From the NCBI GenBank assembly GCA_024280395.1, contig JAJRQG010000096.1, positions 45,428-109,427 on the forward strand: a stretch of 64,000 nucleotides of DNA, in the 5' to 3' direction. Shown one piece after another: positions 9,820-17,943 of the stretch (the first letter of the stretch is position 1; every line of letters begins with the position of its first letter). The DNA comes from Gammaproteobacteria bacterium (lineage in GTDB: Bacteria; Pseudomonadota; Gammaproteobacteria; Xanthomonadales; Marinicellaceae). The position numbers and the translations under genes are program-made. The notes beneath the pieces were generated by a model. It was not told where the DNA came from and made no database searches. It was given only the letters and a program-made list of their open reading frames with translations.

Positions 9820-11007
9820 ATGAAAAACCTTTCAAAACAACAATCCCGAAAATTAATTGTTCTGTGCAATGATTTCCATCACAGTAAAAAGCCCAAATCT
9901 ATTGATGCGACCATTGAGAGTTTTAATACCTTAGGCTATGTGCAAATTGACACCATTTCGGTGGTCAATCGAGCGCATTTACATGTGTTGTGGTCACGAA
10001 ATCACCATTTCAACCAATCACATTTAGAAACGTTGTTTGAAAATAAAAATATTTTTGAATATTGGTCACATGCCGCAGCGATGTTGCCGATGAAAGACCA
10101 TAAATATTCTTTGTTTCGAAAGCAGCAAATCGCCAATGGAGACAGGCATTGGCACAAACGTACTGCTGAAATGATTGAGATGATGGCACATGTCAAAGCC
10201 ACAATCAGCAGCCAAGGGCCGAAAAAATCCAGCGATTTTAAATACAAACGAGAGTCTAAAAGTCAATGGTGGGATTGGAAACCAGCAAAATTGGCCTTGG
10301 AACAATTGTTTATGGAAGGCGATTTGATGGTGCTAAAACGTCAAGGCTTTCAAAAAGTGTACGACTTAACCGAAAATATTATATCCAAAGAGGTAAATGA
10401 TTCAGCACCAACGACTGAAGAGTTTTGTAGGCATTTAATCAAACGTTACTTATTTGCCCAAGGGATAGGTACAGCAGAAAATATTGCCTATTTGCGCAAA
10501 GGTCTTAAGCCGATTGTACAAAATAATTTGTTAGAAATGTTTGGTGAGGGACTACTGGAAAAAGTTTGTGTCAACAATCAAGAATACTTTGCTTTACCTG
10601 AACGATTAGCCTTGTTGGATAATCGGCTTCAAACAAAGTTACATATTCTTTCGCCATTTGACAATATGGTCATTCAGAGGAAAAGGCTGAAGGAGTTGTT
10701 TGATTATGATTATCAAATCGAATGTTACGTGCCTGCGGCTAAAAGACGGTTTGGTTACTTTTGTTTGCCACTATTATATGGTGATAAGCTTGTCGGCAGA
10801 ATTGACTGTAAAGCCCATCGCAAAGAACGGGTGTTAAAAGTCAACGCGTTATTTCAAGAAAATGACATTAAAAACAAAGATAAATACCAAGCCAATTTGC
10901 AACAAGCCTTGATTGAATTTGCTGCTTTTAATCAATGTGATGAAGTGGTTTTCAAATCAAAATCAAAAGCCATTAATCACGAAGGGCACGGAGTGCATGA
11001 AGGTTAA
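9820..11007 (+). CDS. ycaQ: Winged-helix DNA glycosylase, AlkX/YcaQ family
   Basis: YcaQ (AlkX) excises alkylated bases and unhooks interstrand crosslinks. The 395-aa product aligns with E. coli YcaQ through its N-terminus: the QxD catalytic motif is present as YVQIDTISVV near residue 45, followed by HVLWSR and FEYWSHAAAMLP. The ATG at 9820 is preferred over a TTG six bases upstream. The last ~12 residues (SKAINHEGHGVHEG) are encoded by a dispersed repeat starting near 10972 and do not belong to the family, so the native C-terminus was probably replaced. The start lies 12 bp after the YkgJ-type gene, so the two are likely co-transcribed. Confidence 0.88.
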   Translation: MKNLSKQQSRKLIVLCNDFHHSKKPKSIDATIESFNTLGYVQIDTISVVNRAHLHVLWSRNHHFNQSHLETLFENKNIFEYWSHAAAMLPMKDHKYSLFRKQQIANGDRHWHKRTAEMIEMMAHVKATISSQGPKKSSDFKYKRESKSQWWDWKPAKLALEQLFMEGDLMVLKRQGFQKVYDLTENIISKEVNDSAPTTEEFCRHLIKRYLFAQGIGTAENIAYLRKGLKPIVQNNLLEMFGEGLLEKVCVNNQEYFALPERLALLDNRLQTKLHILSPFDNMVIQRKRLKELFDYDYQIECYVPAAKRRFGYFCLPLLYGDKLVGRIDCKAHRKERVLKVNALFQENDIKNKDKYQANLQQALIEFAAFNQCDEVVFKSKSKAINHEGHGVHEG

Positions 11008-11008
11008 A
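10972..11008 (+). repeat. Short dispersed repeat (CACGAAGGGCACGGAG type)
   Basis: Sequence of the form CACGAAGGGCACGGAGTGC followed by ATGAAGGTTAAAGATC. A related inverted copy is at 16203-16250. In frame it encodes the His-Glu-Gly-rich tail of the upstream glycosylase. Confidence 0.6.
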
Positions 11009-11009
11009 G

Positions 11010-11160
11010 ATCAAAAGCTATTATCGCACAGCGGCACGGCGAACACAGCGAAAGATCAAAAGCATAATGTAAAGCTCGCAAAAATACTCATATTGGGACC
11101 GGTGCTTTAGCTCCGCTATTTATTGAAAATAAATACCTGAAAAACGACAAGTAAAAGATC
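11010..11160 (+). repeat. Dispersed ~150 bp repeat, direct copy 1
   Basis: First of two tandem direct copies. Shared blocks are TTATCGCACAGCGGC, GAACACAGCGAAAGATCAAA, GGTGCTTTAGCTCCGC and a perfect hairpin (8-bp stem) at 11117-11135. Inverted copies of the second part lie at 16009-16212. Confidence 0.85.
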
Positions 11161-11162
11161 AA

Positions 11163-11314
11163 GATCAAAGGATATTATCGCACGGTGGCGCAGCGAACAC
11201 AGCGAAAGATCAAAAGCATAATGCAAAGGGCGCAAAAAACTCATATCGGGACAGGTGCTTTAGCTCCGCTATTTATTGAAAAATAGATACCTGAAAAACT
11301 ACAAAGAAAAGATC
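11163..11314 (+). repeat. Dispersed ~150 bp repeat, direct copy 2
   Basis: Second tandem copy, closely matching 11010-11160 over its whole length (GAACACAGCGAAAGATCAAA, GGTGCTTTAGCTCCGC). Its hairpin is slightly degenerate. Together with copy 1 it forms the left border of the accessory island. Confidence 0.85.
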
Positions 11315-11388
11315 AAAAACGAAACTCGCACAACGACATGGTGAAAATCAAAAGAACAATCTAGAAAACACCAATTTTAGATCAAGCA

Positions 11389-12645
11389 CTATTTAGGCTC
11401 ATCCTTAAGTTCGTCAAACTTTGCTTTCATTGTGGGATTGCCATGAGTCAACTTCTTAATGGTTAAATCATCGGCTTTTTTGTTGGCCAGTCTTAAATTG
11501 TTTTCAGAAGAAAGAAGAGCATCTTTGGTTTTTTGTAGGTGAGAAATGGTTTTATCAATTTCATCAATAGCGGTTTTAAATTTTCGGCTGGCTAGATCAT
11601 AATTATAAGCAAATCCTTCTTTAAATGTGTTTATTTTTTCTTCAAAATGGGTGATGTCCACATTTTGATTGCGCATCAAACTTAACTCCGCTTTGTACTC
11701 CATTGAATTCATCGCTGCATTTCTCAACAAGGAAATAATCGGTATAAAAAACTGTGGGCGCACCACGTACATTTTTGGGTATTTGTGAGAAACATCAACA
11801 ATGCCTTGGTTGTAAAACTCGTTGTCATTTTCCAAAAGAGAAACCAAAACAGCGTATTCGCAGTTCTTTTGGGTGCGGTCTTTGTCTAGCTGTTTAAAAA
11901 AATCTTCGTTTTTCTTCTTGGTCGCTGTTTCATCGCCTTCGTTCTTCATTTCAAACATAATAGAAATGATTTCATTGTCTGCAACATCGGATTCCTTAAA
12001 AATATAATCGCCCTTAGTGCCTGATCTGACATCGTTGTCCTTCTCAAAGTAAGCTTTTGGAAAAGCAGTGGAGCGTAATTTATTGAATTCAATTTCACAA
12101 TGCTGTTCTAGCGTTTCACCCACCATCTTGGTTGAAAGCTTTTGCTTCATGTCTTTGTAAAAGGCTATTGCTTCGTCTTTAGTCTTGAGCTCTGACGTGA
12201 ATTTTTCATTCAGTGAATTTACTAACAGTTGTTTTTCAGTTTCTTTGTTCTTTAACTCGTTTTCTAGACTATCTTTTTGCTTTTCAATTAATTTTACCGC
12301 TTCAGAAACTTCAAGCTTTGTATTCAAGTCAGCATTCTGAATTTGAGATTTCATTTCTGCAATTTTGGTTTCTTTTTTTGCTAACTGTTCTGCAAGGTGC
12401 AGTTCATTCTTCGCCTGTAAATCACTTATTTCTTTGTCCTTATCCGACAACTCTAGTTGAATTGAGTTTTTAAGGTTTGCTTCAGCGAGTTTTACTGCAT
12501 TGAGCTTTTCTTGTTCGGCCAGATTTAACCGTGCCTGTAACTCTTCCTCAAATTGATGATCCCTAACTTGCTTGACAATATCCGCAAATCCAGCAGCATC
12601 GAGTTCGAATGTCTTTTGGCAATGTGGGCAGATTATTTCATTCAT
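11389..12645 (-). CDS. DUF2130 protein, nuclease-like with coiled coil
   Basis: A 418-aa protein. The N-terminus carries a CPHC knuckle ([11 protein letters not shown]). A long Glu/Lys-rich coiled coil covers about residues 30-165. The C-terminal DUF2130 domain (about 170-330) has [20 protein letters not shown] and IMFEMKNE, a PD-(D/E)xK-like spacing, followed by [17 protein letters not shown]. The family is widespread and resembles restriction-endonuclease folds, but no activity is established. It lies in a repeat-bracketed island with a reverse transcriptase upstream on the same strand (87 bp gap), so a defence role is possible but unproven. Confidence 0.85.
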   Translation of the reverse strand: MNEIICPHCQKTFELDAAGFADIVKQVRDHQFEEELQARLNLAEQEKLNAVKLAEANLKNSIQLELSDKDKEISDLQAKNELHLAEQLAKKETKIAEMKSQIQNADLNTKLEVSEAVKLIEKQKDSLENELKNKETEKQLLVNSLNEKFTSELKTKDEAIAFYKDMKQKLSTKMVGETLEQHCEIEFNKLRSTAFPKAYFEKDNDVRSGTKGDYIFKESDVADNEIISIMFEMKNEGDETATKKKNEDFFKQLDKDRTQKNCEYAVLVSLLENDNEFYNQGIVDVSHKYPKMYVVRPQFFIPIISLLRNAAMNSMEYKAELSLMRNQNVDITHFEEKINTFKEGFAYNYDLASRKFKTAIDEIDKTISHLQKTKDALLSSENNLRLANKKADDLTIKKLTHGNPTMKAKFDELKDEPK

Positions 12646-12732
12646 GTGTTTTTCTCTTTATTAATGCAATATTCTTAGTATCAGGACGCTCGCCTAATTA
12701 TTTCTTTTATATAAACTGACTAAAAGAAAATT

Positions 12733-14751
12733 TTATATATAGGTTGGGTTGAACAATAAACCTTTATTTTGTTTTACTTCAGCCTCAATTTCCTTGATAG
12801 TTAACTCAGATAGTTCTTCAAGTCTTTTACCAACTACAAGATAAGGCTTTTTCATATCGACTTTCATTAATCCAGATTTTATCTCTTCTATTCTATCAAT
12901 TAATTCCTTAATTTTTGAATTTGACTCTGAAAGTTTTTTTTGAATTTCTATTCTATCAATTGCTTGTGTCATGTCAGATAAATTTAAATATTCACTTAAT
13001 TCAATTAACTCTTTTTTTAATTTTATATTTGAAAATTTATTATTTGAAATGTAATTATTTATTTGTTTGAGCTTGACTTCAATTTTCTTAAAGTATGACC
13101 TTTGTACTTTTAAAGGTTCTAATTTTCTTAAGTTATCATAGAAATATATATTCCTAGATTCTAAAATATTAAAAAAGAAATGTTCTCGAATAATAGATTT
13201 ATTTAATGAAGAAATCCAATTTTTATAAACAGCTTCGTAAACTAAAAGCCACTCTTTATTATTTAGATTTTCAGTTGTAATTAGCTCTATTACTGAAGAA
13301 AAATCAAAGGATTTGATTTTGTTATTTTGTTGATATAAATCAAGTCCAACTATAATGCTAGTTATACTTTTGCTGTGAAAAATCATTTCATAAATTTTCT
13401 TAGTTGGCTGAATTTTGAATTCATTTAGTATCCAAAGCGACCAAGTCAATTCAAAATCATGTTGGTTTTCATGATTACGCTTTATGATCTCATAACAAAA
13501 TTCTTTTAATCGTTTCTTTGAAACTAATTTTTCATATGTAATTAATAGTTTAGCTATCATGTGTAAACAACTTGTCTCTATTAAACCAAGCCTAAATAAC
13601 AAGGATTCAAAATAATTCCAGTTCTCTTCTTCAATTCTCACGAAATTAAACTTATTTAATGCTAGTTTTAAAACACTATCTTTTGGGTTCTCTTGTGCAT
13701 ACTTAAATGATATTGAGAAGTAATTCCATATATCATCTTTTTGGTCATGTTTAGATGGTCTAAAATAGAATGATTTTATAGCTAGAGCCCAAGGTTTTTC
13801 TAATTCGCATTGCGTTCTAGAAATTTCAGTTTTTTCGTTATTTATTTTTAATTCAAAATTATTTAAGGTTTTCTTCAATTCTGATAGGCCGATTTGGGCA
13901 TCTAGCTCTGAATTAAAATATAGAGCGTAGTCGTCATAATACCTATAGCCTAGAAAATCTATTTTTTTTGATTTCAATTTTTTTTCAAGGTCATTATCTA
14001 AATGACAAGCAATTATTTCAGCAATAATAAATGAAGTATCTGGGCCAATAGGTATTCCCATTGTTTGCTGATTTTGACACCACATTAATCTATTATCAAT
14101 ATCGTCTCCATAGATGCTACTAACTTTAAGCGCATCACCTCTATTTAAAGCACGATTTTTTTTGTATTTTTCCTTTCCTCCAAAGGTTACCCAAGGAACA
14201 CAATGCGTGTAAATTGAAGGATAAAACTTTGCTATGTCAGTTTTTAATTGAACTGCATATTTAAAAGAGTTAATAATTCCGGATTCTTTAAAGAAACGGA
14301 AATCATTATGTTTTACCGAACGTTTACCTTGTTCCAATTCAGTTTCTAATTGAGGTTTTGTTGTTGATAAGTTTGAATCATTAAATAGCTTGATGATTTC
14401 TGGGTAATTATCAATAATTGACTTTGATAATTTTCCTTGATGAATAGGATTTGGTATCTTTATTCCTTTTCTAGCAAGTCCATTTTTTGGTATATTGTAT
14501 TGACTACAATCAGAAAAATTTAATCTGTTTTTGAAGACTTGTTTTATACGAACTCTTTCTTCAGCTTTTTCTGTATTAGATAGAGCTGTCATTGTATCCA
14601 CAGTAGCTAGTAAAGTTTGTAAAAAATTATTTTCTGTTGAATTAGCTACATCTGATATATTTATATAATCATTTCCAAATAAGTCTGTGAAGAATGATGG
14701 TGGAAGCTCTTTAGGGAAATACCCTTTATTCAACAAATGTTCAATATTCAT
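12733..14751 (-). CDS. Reverse transcriptase, Abi/DRT-like (class not assigned)
   Basis: A 672-aa RNA-directed DNA polymerase homologue. Motif A is LKTDIAKFYPSIY with Asp172; motif B is GIPIGPDTS at 232-240; the catalytic YYDD is at 271-274. After the palm (to about 330), roughly 340 residues are helical and lack thumb or maturase signatures, resembling the alpha-repeat C-termini of AbiK/AbiA and unknown-group (DRT) enzymes. There is no group II intron, retron msr/msd or CRISPR context visible. The gene is noticeably more AT-rich than its neighbours, consistent with transfer. A phage-defence role is inference from family type. Confidence 0.85.
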   Translation of the reverse strand: MNIEHLLNKGYFPKELPPSFFTDLFGNDYINISDVANSTENNFLQTLLATVDTMTALSNTEKAEERVRIKQVFKNRLNFSDCSQYNIPKNGLARKGIKIPNPIHQGKLSKSIIDNYPEIIKLFNDSNLSTTKPQLETELEQGKRSVKHNDFRFFKESGIINSFKYAVQLKTDIAKFYPSIYTHCVPWVTFGGKEKYKKNRALNRGDALKVSSIYGDDIDNRLMWCQNQQTMGIPIGPDTSFIIAEIIACHLDNDLEKKLKSKKIDFLGYRYYDDYALYFNSELDAQIGLSELKKTLNNFELKINNEKTEISRTQCELEKPWALAIKSFYFRPSKHDQKDDIWNYFSISFKYAQENPKDSVLKLALNKFNFVRIEEENWNYFESLLFRLGLIETSCLHMIAKLLITYEKLVSKKRLKEFCYEIIKRNHENQHDFELTWSLWILNEFKIQPTKKIYEMIFHSKSITSIIVGLDLYQQNNKIKSFDFSSVIELITTENLNNKEWLLVYEAVYKNWISSLNKSIIREHFFFNILESRNIYFYDNLRKLEPLKVQRSYFKKIEVKLKQINNYISNNKFSNIKLKKELIELSEYLNLSDMTQAIDRIEIQKKLSESNSKIKELIDRIEEIKSGLMKVDMKKPYLVVGKRLEELSELTIKEIEAEVKQNKGLLFNPTYI

Positions 14752-14990
14752 TATTTTTTAATACCGATAAAATCGTAATATATAATTACATATATTACAT
14801 TATACAAAGAACATATATGTCCTAATCAGTCCCTAACAAAGTCATTAAAATTATTGAAAATTAAAGTGGTTGGGATTAGTATTTTATTGTAGCACAGATT
14901 TTAAAACTTTTTCTACCGTGAAGCTTAACAGTGATGTTTCATAATAAAAACTCACTCTCTTGTGTAAGCTCTTATAATTACTTAGTTTCC

Positions 14991-15146
14991 TTAAAAACCT
15001 GAATATTTTGAGATACTTGCAATATCAAAAATTAATTTTTCAAATGATTCTTTATTCCAAAACTTTGGATACATATAACCATGCGCGACACTATTCCGAT
15101 TATCACCTTCATCAGTTGGTTTGGAGAGAGAAAAATAACTTTTCAT
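14991..15146 (-). pseudogene. Truncated HEPN-like C-terminal fragment
   Basis: An open frame of 51 codons from ATG 15146 (MKSYFSLSKPTDEG...) to TAA 14991 contains RNSVAHGYMYPKFWN, an Rx4H motif typical of HEPN RNases. The frame stays open further upstream into the repeat-derived sequence at 15171, suggesting the C-terminal end of a larger gene cut by that element. It may be a remnant of an abortive-infection-type protein. Short length limits confidence. Confidence 0.35.
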
Positions 15147-15168
15147 CTCTTCTAAAATTGTTACAGAT

Positions 15169-15408
15169 TTAAGGGGTCAGTGCCCTTTTTGGCTCAAATG
15201 CTTTGTCAAGTTTATCCAATAACTCTAGGCCTCTTTTTTTATCGCCTTTTAAGGCAAGTGTTTTAAACCTAATTTCACTGTCAAATTCTGCTAATGCTTG
15301 GGTTGAAAGTTCTTCCATGAGTTTGTTAACACTAATTTTTTTGTGTTTTGCCAGTGATTTTAATCTGTTGTGTTTGTCATCGGGTATTCTTATTGTAAGT
15401 GTTGACAT
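15169..15408 (-). CDS. Ribbon-helix-helix antitoxin
   Basis: A 79-aa protein with an N-terminal MetJ/Arc/CopG ribbon (STLTIRIPDDKHNRLKSLA) and following helices (KKISVNKLMEELSTQAL), the architecture of DNA-binding antitoxins that also neutralise a toxin. It starts one base after the stop codon of the PIN-domain toxin gene, so the pair is an operon with the toxin first. The last residues (RALTP) and the stop are encoded by a REP-like half-site (15171-15190), implying that the original C-terminus was altered when that element arrived. Confidence 0.82.
   Translation of the reverse strand: MSTLTIRIPDDKHNRLKSLAKHKKISVNKLMEELSTQALAEFDSEIRFKTLALKGDKKRGLELLDKLDKAFEPKRALTP
15171..15190. repeat. REP-like half-site (AAGGGGTCAGTGCCC)
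   Basis: Matches one arm of the hairpin at 34866-34950 (AAAAGGGGTCAGTACCCTTT). Only a single arm is visible here. It supplies the stop codon of the antitoxin gene. Confidence 0.6.
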
Positions 15409-15409
15409 T

Positions 15410-15835
15410 TTATTTACCTCTTAATATTATTTCTGGTGTGACTATTTGTAATTCAGGAAAACTAATTTCTGAATTATTAAAGTCTCTAGTGTTGTTGGTT
15501 ATTATCATTGTAGCGTTGCCTGCAATCGCTAATTCAATCACAAAATTGTCACTTTCATCAATTAAATTTGGTCGCCAAAGGTAATGTATTGAGACCCATC
15601 GAGAGATGCTATAAAAGGCATTAAGTAAGTCCTGAATTTCATCTTTTGTCAAGGGGCATAAGTCAATAATGTTTTGCCTCATGCTCACGTCTTGATATTC
15701 TGAGTACAACGCATTGCTAATAACAGGCTGTAAATGACCTTTTAGACATCTTCTTATCACTTCTCGACTTGGACCTTTTTTACCTATTAAAGCACTGATT
15801 ATAACGCTTGTATCTATTACAACAATATTGTTCAT
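15410..15835 (-). CDS. PIN-domain toxin (COG1569/TIGR00305 type)
   Basis: A 141-aa PIN-fold RNase toxin. The first acidic residue is in VVIDTSVIISALIG, the second Asp/Glu pair in LIDESDNFVIELAIAG, and the last in ITNNTRDF. I start at ATG 15835 (MNNIVVIDTSV); an upstream ATG at 15871 would add 12 residues that precede the conserved first strand. PIN toxins cleave RNA with Mg2+ or Mn2+. The antitoxin gene follows with one base between. The pair sits inside the repeat-bracketed island. Confidence 0.85.
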   Translation of the reverse strand: MNNIVVIDTSVIISALIGKKGPSREVIRRCLKGHLQPVISNALYSEYQDVSMRQNIIDLCPLTKDEIQDLLNAFYSISRWVSIHYLWRPNLIDESDNFVIELAIAGNATMIITNNTRDFNNSEISFPELQIVTPEIILRGK

Positions 15836-16008
15836 AAATAAATGATAGCATATATGATGCCAAAATATCAAACGTTTTTTAATCAGAAGGATTAATCAGC
15901 ACAATCAGCGGGTTCAGAGTCGCTGATTTTCTGACACAATTAGAAATCAATAGGGAGCAACAAAACTATGGCATTTAATAGTTAAATTCTTTGTAATTTT
16001 TCACATGT

Positions 16009-16104
16009 GGTTTTTCAGATATTTATTTTCAATAAATAGCGGAGTTAATGCACCGGTCCCGATACGGGGTATTTGTAAGCTTTGCATTATGCTTTTGATC
16101 TTTC
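16009..16104 (-). repeat. Dispersed repeat, inverted copy A
   Basis: Reverse complement of the second part of the repeats at 11010-11314: ATTTTCAATAAATAGCGGAG, GCACCGGTCCCGATA, GCATTATGCTTTTGATC. It forms the right border of the accessory island. Confidence 0.8.
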
Positions 16105-16105
16105 A

Positions 16106-16212
16106 CTTGTAGTTTGTCAGATATTTATTTTCAATAAATAGCGGAGCTAAAGCACCGGTTCCGATATGAATTTTTTGTGAGTTTTGAGTTGCGCTTTTGA
16201 TCTTTACCTTCG
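16106..16212 (-). repeat. Dispersed repeat, inverted copy B
   Basis: A second tandem copy in the same inverted orientation (GTCAGATATTTATTTTC, AGCGGAGCTAAAGCACCGG, GCGCTTTTGATCTTTAC), mirroring the pair at 11010-11314. The 16203-16260 stretch continues with the CGTGTTCTTCATGTCCTTCATGG type repeat. Confidence 0.8.
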
Positions 16213-16324
16213 TGTTCTTCATGTCCTTCATGGTAAATAGCTTTTGATCTTTGCGTTATGCTTTTGTTTTGTTTAAACTGATGTTCTTTAGCTTTACGTT
16301 GCGTTCTGGCATACCGAGAAAAAT

Positions 16325-17053
16325 ATTTCTTCTGACTCATTAATCCGTATCAATAAATACATCTGTGAAAGTGGACTCTGTTCTAGAAAGGCGGCAGATA
16401 TCTATGTTGAACAGGGTGTTGTATATATTGGTGGTATACAGGCCAAACTGGGCGATAAAGTATCCACCGGTGTTACGGTCACTGTTAATGGTTTGATTGT
16501 TGAACCATTGGCCACTGATGAGGTAGTTTTTATCGTGTTAAATAAACCCGTTGGAATTGTCTGTACGGCAGAAAAAACTGAAAAGCGAAACATTATTGAT
16601 TTTGTTGGGCACAGTTCCAGAATTTTTCATGTAGGCAGACTTGACAAAGACTCTCAAGGGTTGATATTTCTCACCAACAAATGCGATCTGGTCGATAAAA
16701 TTCTGCATGCTGGGAACCAACATGAAAAGGAATACCTGGTGACCGTGGACAAAGAAATAACTGATGACTTTATTGTTGGTATAAGCGGCGGGGTTCCGAT
16801 GTTTGGTGTAGTCACGAAAAAATGTAAGGTGGTTAAAGAATCTCAATTTGTTTTCAGAATCACCTTGGTTCAAGGACTCAATCGACAGATTCGTCGCATG
16901 TGTAAACCCTATAATTATTCTGTGGAAAAGCTTGAACGCGTCCGAATCATGCATATAAACCTGAACGAACTGGGTCTAGCTACTGGTCAATGGCGTGAGT
17001 TAGCCAAAGAAGAACTATCGGAGTTGGTTCTTGTATTGGAAAAGGCGTCGTAA
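16325..17053 (+). CDS. rluF: RluF-like 23S rRNA pseudouridine synthase, non-canonical start
   Basis: Pseudouridine synthase of the RsuA/RluB/E/F family; E. coli RluF modifies U2604 of 23S rRNA. An S4 domain ([20 protein letters not shown]) precedes the catalytic domain with [15 protein letters not shown] (Asp nucleophile) and the RluF-like [17 protein letters not shown]. The frame is open from a TAG near 16292, yet there is no ATG, GTG or TTG before the S4 domain. The only codon aligning with the E. coli start is ATT at 16325, with GAG upstream. The first orthodox start (TTG, 16493) would delete the S4 domain. It lies just after the repeat region, so its 5' end may have been displaced. Confidence 0.8.
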   Translation: MSSDSLIRINKYICESGLCSRKAADIYVEQGVVYIGGIQAKLGDKVSTGVTVTVNGLIVEPLATDEVVFIVLNKPVGIVCTAEKTEKRNIIDFVGHSSRIFHVGRLDKDSQGLIFLTNKCDLVDKILHAGNQHEKEYLVTVDKEITDDFIVGISGGVPMFGVVTKKCKVVKESQFVFRITLVQGLNRQIRRMCKPYNYSVEKLERVRIMHINLNELGLATGQWRELAKEELSELVLVLEKAS

Positions 17054-17077
17054 AAGTGAAATAGTAGAGTCAATTGT

Positions 17078-17346
17078 TTAAGGAAGCTCTGAAAAATAGA
17101 AAAATCTCAGGCTTGTAGCAATTTTCAATATCAAAGAAGATTATTGCTGGGTTAGTTATTCTATCTCAAAATAATCTGATGTAGAAATTGGAAATTGCTA
17201 AAAGCCCCGTAGGGTAAGGCTTAAAGCATGCACCAGCTTTGAAAAAATTGAAAAGAATATGAATAACTATTCATTTTAAATTTTTTCTCACAGCTACACG
17301 CTTTAAGACTTACTGAGAAATTCTCTATTTTTCAGAGCTTCCTTAA
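17078..17346. mobile_element. MITE-like element with 23-bp terminal inverted repeats
   Basis: The ends match perfectly as inverted repeats: TTAAGGAAGCTCTGAAAAAT plus AGA at 17078-17100, and its reverse complement at 17324-17346, including the flanking TTAA that could be a target duplication. The 269-bp element has no transposase frame. The inner sequence contains another weaker inverted match, CTCAG/CTGAG. This is typical of a non-autonomous insertion-sequence derivative; the parent family is not identified. Confidence 0.75.
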
Positions 17347-17514
17347 CGAAATCGAACGGGTAGTTGGTTATGTTGTAAATTCATATTCTATTATAATAAA
17401 TCTTCTTTACTAAGTACCACTTGGGCGGGATCCATCTTGCAATTTAACCGGAAACTAGTGCGCGTTCTTGAGAATAACAAAGGACTTCAATCCTTTAAAA
17501 TAATCTATGGATTG

Positions 17515-17943
17515 TCAGTTCATAGTCGTTGATTGTTTAAATTTTTTGACTAATTTAATACTGACAAATAACCAAGATGCAAGAATAAGTATTTCGGCTA
17601 CAATGACAAACATATTATTTATGGCGCCGCTAGAACCACTACTTGTAAATAGTGCAATTAAAGGCAAAGGTATCCAACTGGCATTATTTGCATCAGAAGA
17701 CAACAGTAAAACTTCTATGGGCAAACCCAATAATGCGGGTATTGGAAATATGATACCTATCCAGCCTGCAACTGCCATAAACATGCCCGGATAGGAGAGT
17801 AAGAAAAATGTTATATTTCTGGTTTTGTTTTGCCATTTGAAATAGCGGAAAATCCAATAGACTACGAAAAAAATAATAGCCGTCTCAATTACAATAATAG
17901 CAATGCCAGCTATTGCCATGTAAATGATGGAAAATGGATTCAT
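17515..17943 (-). CDS. Small integral membrane protein, unknown
   Basis: A 142-aa hydrophobic protein with three or four predicted transmembrane helices (about residues 8-32, 43-75, 88-100, 108-132). No family motif is recognised. Its ATG overlaps the rluB stop by four bases (17940-17943), so it is translationally coupled as the last gene of the ansA-like/yciO/scpA/scpB/rluB operon. The C-terminus is Lys-rich and likely cytoplasmic. Confidence 0.65.
   Translation of the reverse strand: MNPFSIIYMAIAGIAIIVIETAIIFFVVYWIFRYFKWQNKTRNITFFLLSYPGMFMAVAGWIGIIFPIPALLGLPIEVLLLSSDANNASWIPLPLIALFTSSGSSGAINNMFVIVAEILILASWLFVSIKLVKKFKQSTTMN

Noticed and set aside
11117..11135. Perfect hairpin read as an intrinsic terminator
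   Set aside because: Entirely A/T stem without a T-tract, and present in every copy of the dispersed repeat, so it belongs to the repeat.
12733..14751. Reverse transcriptase as part of a retron or diversity-generating element
   Set aside because: No msr/msd-like inverted structure, no template/variable repeat and no target gene found nearby.
16131..16340. A 69-codon minus-strand frame with a His-Glu-Gly-rich stretch
   Set aside because: It is read through the dispersed repeat copies and overlaps the 5' end of the rluF-like gene; no protein character outside the repeat.
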